This document shows positions 54,683 through 57,225 of a stretch of DNA of 57,225 nt, piece after piece (positions within the stretch are counted from its first letter, which is position 1; every line of letters starts with the position of its first letter). Both the position numbers and the translations under genes were made by a program. The notes below the pieces were generated by a model that was not told the DNA's origin, did not search any database, and saw only the letters and a program-made list of their open reading frames with translations. This stretch comes from an uncultured Coriobacteriaceae bacterium. GTDB lineage: Bacteria; Actinomycetota; Coriobacteriia; Coriobacteriales; Atopobiaceae. Where the stretch lies: contig CADBYM010000020.1 of NCBI GenBank assembly GCA_902798915.1, forward strand, positions 1-57,225. Reading direction: 5' to 3'.

Positions 54683-54817
54683 GAAGTCGTTTCATGGTGG
54701 TCCTCTCTTTCCGTTCGAAATGTCGAAGCATTGTTTTGCGAGTCATGGTATCCAGCGTGCCCCGTGACGTTCAAGCACATGCGGGCTTTTCATGAAAACT
54801 GCAATACTTACATTTCA

Positions 54818-54837
54818 GAGGGTCCGCGAGGGTCCGC
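54818..54837. repeat. Two tandem 10-bp units upstream of peptide gene A
   Basis: GAGGGTCCGC occurs twice head to tail, about 120 bases upstream of the peptide start, near a 12-bp palindrome TTTTCATGAAAA (54787-54798); possible regulator sites. The surrounding 54696-54892 region has no gene. Confidence 0.4.
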
Positions 54838-54984
54838 CACAGAGAAGCAACTCTCAATTGCGGAAAAAGTTCTGGACACGATTAGATCCTGACTTCCGCA
54901 GTAGTTTAGCGCCGTTTGCCCCATTCTAGCTGGGCAAACGGCGCTCTTGTCCTGATTGTTTTCCGGCGGCACACCGCCGGGCGG

Positions 54985-56733
54985 CTACCTCCAGCGGATC
55001 TCCTTCCCCTTGGCGAACAGGGCCTTTATGTCGCGCGTCCTCATCCACTTGCGCGGCGCCTCCTCGCCCACGAGGGCGAACACCTCGTCGGTGAGGCCGG
55101 TCCTGTGGTCGAAGAGCCACCAGCCGTCGTCGGCGTAGGAGCAGTCGAGGGCGCGCATGTCGGCGAGCAGAGACTCCGCCGAGGGGTGCGACGGAAGGGC
55201 GCGCTGGGAGAGGCGCACGACCAGCAGCGCCAGGTAGCAGGTGAGGAAGTGCGCGCGGATGTGCGCGGGCGTCCACACCCACACCGGCCTGGAGTTCAGG
55301 CCGCCCGTCTTCGTGACCCTGAACGACTCCTCGATCCTCCACAGCTCGCGGTAGGCGTCCAGTATCCTGCCCTCGTCCCAGCCCGTCTCGCTGGTGATTA
55401 TCAGGTAGTACCCGTCGAGCGCCGCCGCGGCGTCGACCGCGGCCTGGTCGATCTGGGGCCTGGTGCCCGCCTGCTCGACGACCTCGCCGGTCCTGCGGTC
55501 GAACGTGACCCCCCTGACGTACCGCGCCGCCCCGCAGTGCGTGGCCCTGGTGCAGGCGCCGGGCCTCTCCACGAGCTGCCTCGCCTTCTCGAGCACCCTC
55601 TCCCGCTCGTGGCGGGCCCGCTCCGCGTACTTGCGGCTCCACATCGCGACCACCTTGACCTCGACGTCCACGTCCCTCCTCCCGCCGTCGAGGGTGTCGA
55701 CGTCCCTGAGGTGGACCGCCTTGTCGCCCTGCCGCGACTTGATCCTGAACTGGCCGTCCGGGCTGGCCCTGTAGCCGGCGTCGTCGAGGGCCCACCTCCT
55801 CAGCTCCGACGTGCTCCTGGTCCCGCGTATCGACTGCGAGAGGACGAAGCCGTCGCCGCCGGCGACTATGCCGGCGATGTTGCCCGAGCAGTTCATGCCG
55901 CTGTCGGCCACGACGACCACGCGGCCCAGGCCGCGCTCCCTGCGCCTCCCGGGCACCGGCAGCAGCGTCTCGCAGTCGTTCACGTTGCCCTGGAACAGGT
56001 CGTAGGCGATCGGTATCGCCTCGCTGTCCTGCAGCAGGCCCATCTGCACGATCGGGTTCGGCCTGTGCTCCTTGCCGGCGCCCTTGCGCCTGAGCCCGTC
56101 GGCGCCCGGGTCGCACTCGAAGAAGTAGTTGGTCACGTCGTAGTAGACGAGCGCCTCGTCGCGCCCGGCGTTCCTGGCTATCGAGCGGTTGCACGCGTCC
56201 ACTATCCTGCCCGACAGGCGGTCGAGCTCCGTGAGCGCGCGGTACACGTCGTCGTCCGTGAGCTCGGCGCGGAAGAAGTGGCGCTCCCTGTTCCCCCAGG
56301 CGGAGAGCTTCGAGCCGGGCTCCATCAGCCGCTCGCAGACGAGCAGGCGCAGCGCGGCGTTCAGGTCGTAGCCGGCCCTCCTCCCGCGCATGCCGTTGCG
56401 TATGGCCGTCTCCACGCCGAGGGCGTCCAGCCACCAGCAGGCGAGCGCGTCGCCGGCGTGCCTCCTGAGCCGGCCGGACTCCCTCCTGTCGACCCTCTGC
56501 CTCGGGTGGATCTCGATGGTCGCCGGCGCCTCCTCGGCGAGCCTCTCCGCGTCCATCTTCGCCACGACCCCGCGGAAGTGCGCCACGGGGTCCGCGAACT
56601 CCCTCTCCAGCTCGTCCACGAACCCGAAGGTGCGCACCGTCCTCTGCCGCTTCCTCCCCTCGTCGTCCCTGTACGCCTGCACCGCGCTCAGGCTCACCCT
56701 GCCGCTCTTCGTCGGCGTCCTCTTCAGGTACAT
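54985..56733 (-). CDS. IS1634-family (IS4 superfamily) DDE transposase
   Basis: 582 residues, complete. DDE residues are visible in YYDVTNYFFE (first Asp), VVADSGMNC (second Asp) and LWRIEESFRVTK (catalytic Glu with the YREL..ESF pattern of IS4-type enzymes). The ATG at 56733 is used; the frame runs 24 codons further upstream without a supporting site. GC content is distinctly higher than in the neighbouring peptide genes, so its opposite strand also has very long open frames that are not genes. It has its own promoter at 56770-56798. Confidence 0.92.
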   Translation of the reverse strand: MYLKRTPTKSGRVSLSAVQAYRDDEGRKRQRTVRTFGFVDELEREFADPVAHFRGVVAKMDAERLAEEAPATIEIHPRQRVDRRESGRLRRHAGDALACWWLDALGVETAIRNGMRGRRAGYDLNAALRLLVCERLMEPGSKLSAWGNRERHFFRAELTDDDVYRALTELDRLSGRIVDACNRSIARNAGRDEALVYYDVTNYFFECDPGADGLRRKGAGKEHRPNPIVQMGLLQDSEAIPIAYDLFQGNVNDCETLLPVPGRRRERGLGRVVVVADSGMNCSGNIAGIVAGGDGFVLSQSIRGTRSTSELRRWALDDAGYRASPDGQFRIKSRQGDKAVHLRDVDTLDGGRRDVDVEVKVVAMWSRKYAERARHERERVLEKARQLVERPGACTRATHCGAARYVRGVTFDRRTGEVVEQAGTRPQIDQAAVDAAAALDGYYLIITSETGWDEGRILDAYRELWRIEESFRVTKTGGLNSRPVWVWTPAHIRAHFLTCYLALLVVRLSQRALPSHPSAESLLADMRALDCSYADDGWWLFDHRTGLTDEVFALVGEEAPRKWMRTRDIKALFAKGKEIRWR

Positions 56734-56769
56734 ACCACACCCCGTCCCACCTGCGGATATATGCGTCGC

Positions 56770-56798
56770 ATTATACCACACACCACCACAAACCACAA
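56770..56798 (-). promoter_or_regulatory. Transposase promoter
   Basis: Minus strand TTGTGG (56793-56798), 17-base spacer, TATAAT (56770-56775): near consensus, 36 bases before the transposase start. Confidence 0.65.
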
Positions 56799-56896
56799 GA
56801 AACAATCTTATAACTTGACAAAGAAAAGTGCCCGAGCGGGCAGGTCAGGGGACGAAAAGTTCTTTATTGATCAGCTAATCAACTGCGGAAGAGTGG

Positions 56897-57225
56897 AGTG
56901 CGCGACTTCTACCAGCCGCGCACTCTACGCAAATCGCACTATGTTATGAGGCAATGGCACAAAACGCCAAAATACCATTGAATCTGAGCGCCGTACTATT
57001 GCTTGGTGTTACTAATTAAGTCCGCGATCCCAGGGTACTCCATGATGGAAGAGTGACGAAATTGAGTAAAAATATACTTATCGGTGGCCGTTATCAGGAG
57101 TGACGGGTCATTCTGATCTGTCCAACTAATCGTATTTATGCCGCCGGCCGCCCTTTCGAGGTCGTCGAGACTAAGGTCGGCGGTATCCTGCGCACTCAGC
57201 TCGCTCAAGGCCCTCAAGAAGTCGT
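56897..57225. repeat. Direct repeat copy B (leader-peptide unit), runs off the window
   Basis: Second copy of 54370-54690, starting 5 bases beyond the IS end and continuing past the window edge. It also carries the tiny plus-strand frame (56954-57019) seen in copy A. Confidence 0.93.
56996..57217 (-). CDS. Double-glycine leader peptide precursor, copy B
   Basis: 73-residue frame with a leader identical to copy A (LSELSAQ to LERAAGG). The predicted core starts INTISWTDQNDPSLLITATDKY and ends in a different, longer tail (SIMEYPGIADLISNTKQ). The core region before the tail differs from copy A by one Ile insertion and one Met/Ile change. The true start probably lies just beyond the window, since in copy A the well-placed ATG is 13 bases upstream of the TTG used here. 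The core contains no cysteine, so lanthionine chemistry is unlikely. Confidence 0.55.
   Translation of the reverse strand: MRALSELSAQDTADLSLDDLERAAGGINTISWTDQNDPSLLITATDKYIFTQFRHSSIMEYPGIADLISNTKQ

Larger units (their letters stand above)
54370..54690. repeat. Direct repeat copy A (leader-peptide unit)
   Basis: Matches 56897-57225 almost base for base, except for a central region (about 54511-54533) replaced by different sequence and a 3-base indel. The 90 bases encoding the leader are identical in both copies. Confidence 0.93.
54893..56891. mobile_element. IS1634-like insertion sequence (1999 bp)
   Basis: Bounded by 18-bp terminal inverted repeats (54893-54910 and 56874-56891) that match at 16 of 18 positions (CTTCCGCAGT, two differences, TTAGC). 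It contains one transposase gene on the minus strand and a 14-bp hairpin at its left end (54908-54921 with 54932-54945) that could block outward transcription. No target-site duplication is visible in the flanking bases. Confidence 0.8.

Noticed and set aside
54916..56949. 677-codon plus-strand and 604-codon minus-strand frames in the IS
   Set aside because: By-products of very high GC in the transposase; only the 582-residue frame has DDE motifs.

Overview
The window reads as chromosomal DNA of a GC-rich actinobacterium, most likely class Coriobacteriia (Atopobiaceae/Olsenella-like). The reasons are the pkn-fha-pstP-rodA-pbp operon typical of Actinobacteria but with rodA and the penicillin-binding protein fused into one gene, several Coriobacteriia-style hypothetical families (DUF559/AbiEi-like protein, small membrane proteins, TSCPD protein), CCA-encoding tRNAs and strong AGGAGG-type ribosome binding sites. 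No plasmid or prophage backbone is visible; the only clear mobile element is one insertion sequence at the right end.

Layout, left to right. (1) 65-6594, minus strand: a two-gene signalling operon, made of a huge amino-acid-permease/GGDEF/REC/GGDEF/EAL protein followed by a PAS hybrid histidine kinase whose second receiver is cut short. (2) 6783-15074: rRNA/tRNA uracil methyltransferase, PepSY membrane protein, EF-G-like GTPase, rubrerythrin, tRNA-Lys and a soluble GGDEF/EAL/PAS/GGDEF protein. (3) 15153-18860, minus: an XpaC-like / VWA-binding-protein / TelA operon. (4) 19090-23181: argG, argH, purB. (5) 23206-30167: DUF559-like protein with a striking inverted-repeat promoter, TSCPD protein coupled to a Tat lipoprotein, a two-component pair, purC with a small membrane protein, and tRNA-Arg. 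(6) 30483-41858: a lipoprotein with two overlapping YhgE/Pip membrane proteins, then a 1687-residue secreted repeat protein with an aerolysin-like stretch. (7) 42158-43588: an AAA ATPase with its own operator-like repeat, followed by two large perfect palindromes. (8) 43941-54177, minus: the six-gene PknA/FhaA/FhaB/PstP/RodA-PBP/PknB operon, most junctions overlapping. (9) 54366-57225: two near-identical copies of a small double-glycine-leader peptide gene, separated by an IS1634-like element of 1999 bp with 18-bp terminal inverted repeats.

How the parts work together: the cell-envelope theme dominates (Ser/Thr kinase control of peptidoglycan synthesis, paired YhgE proteins, a ChW-repeat secreted protein, TelA/VWA stress proteins). 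Cyclic-di-GMP turnover is represented by two very large proteins, one of them physically joined to a transporter. The most unusual items are the permease/c-di-GMP fusion, the aerolysin-like secreted giant, the duplicated leader-peptide locus (in which the GG-leader frame is offset by one base from the best start codon) and the orphan AbiEi-like gene bracketed by 22-bp inverted repeats. All functions are read from sequence by eye; no database search was run.
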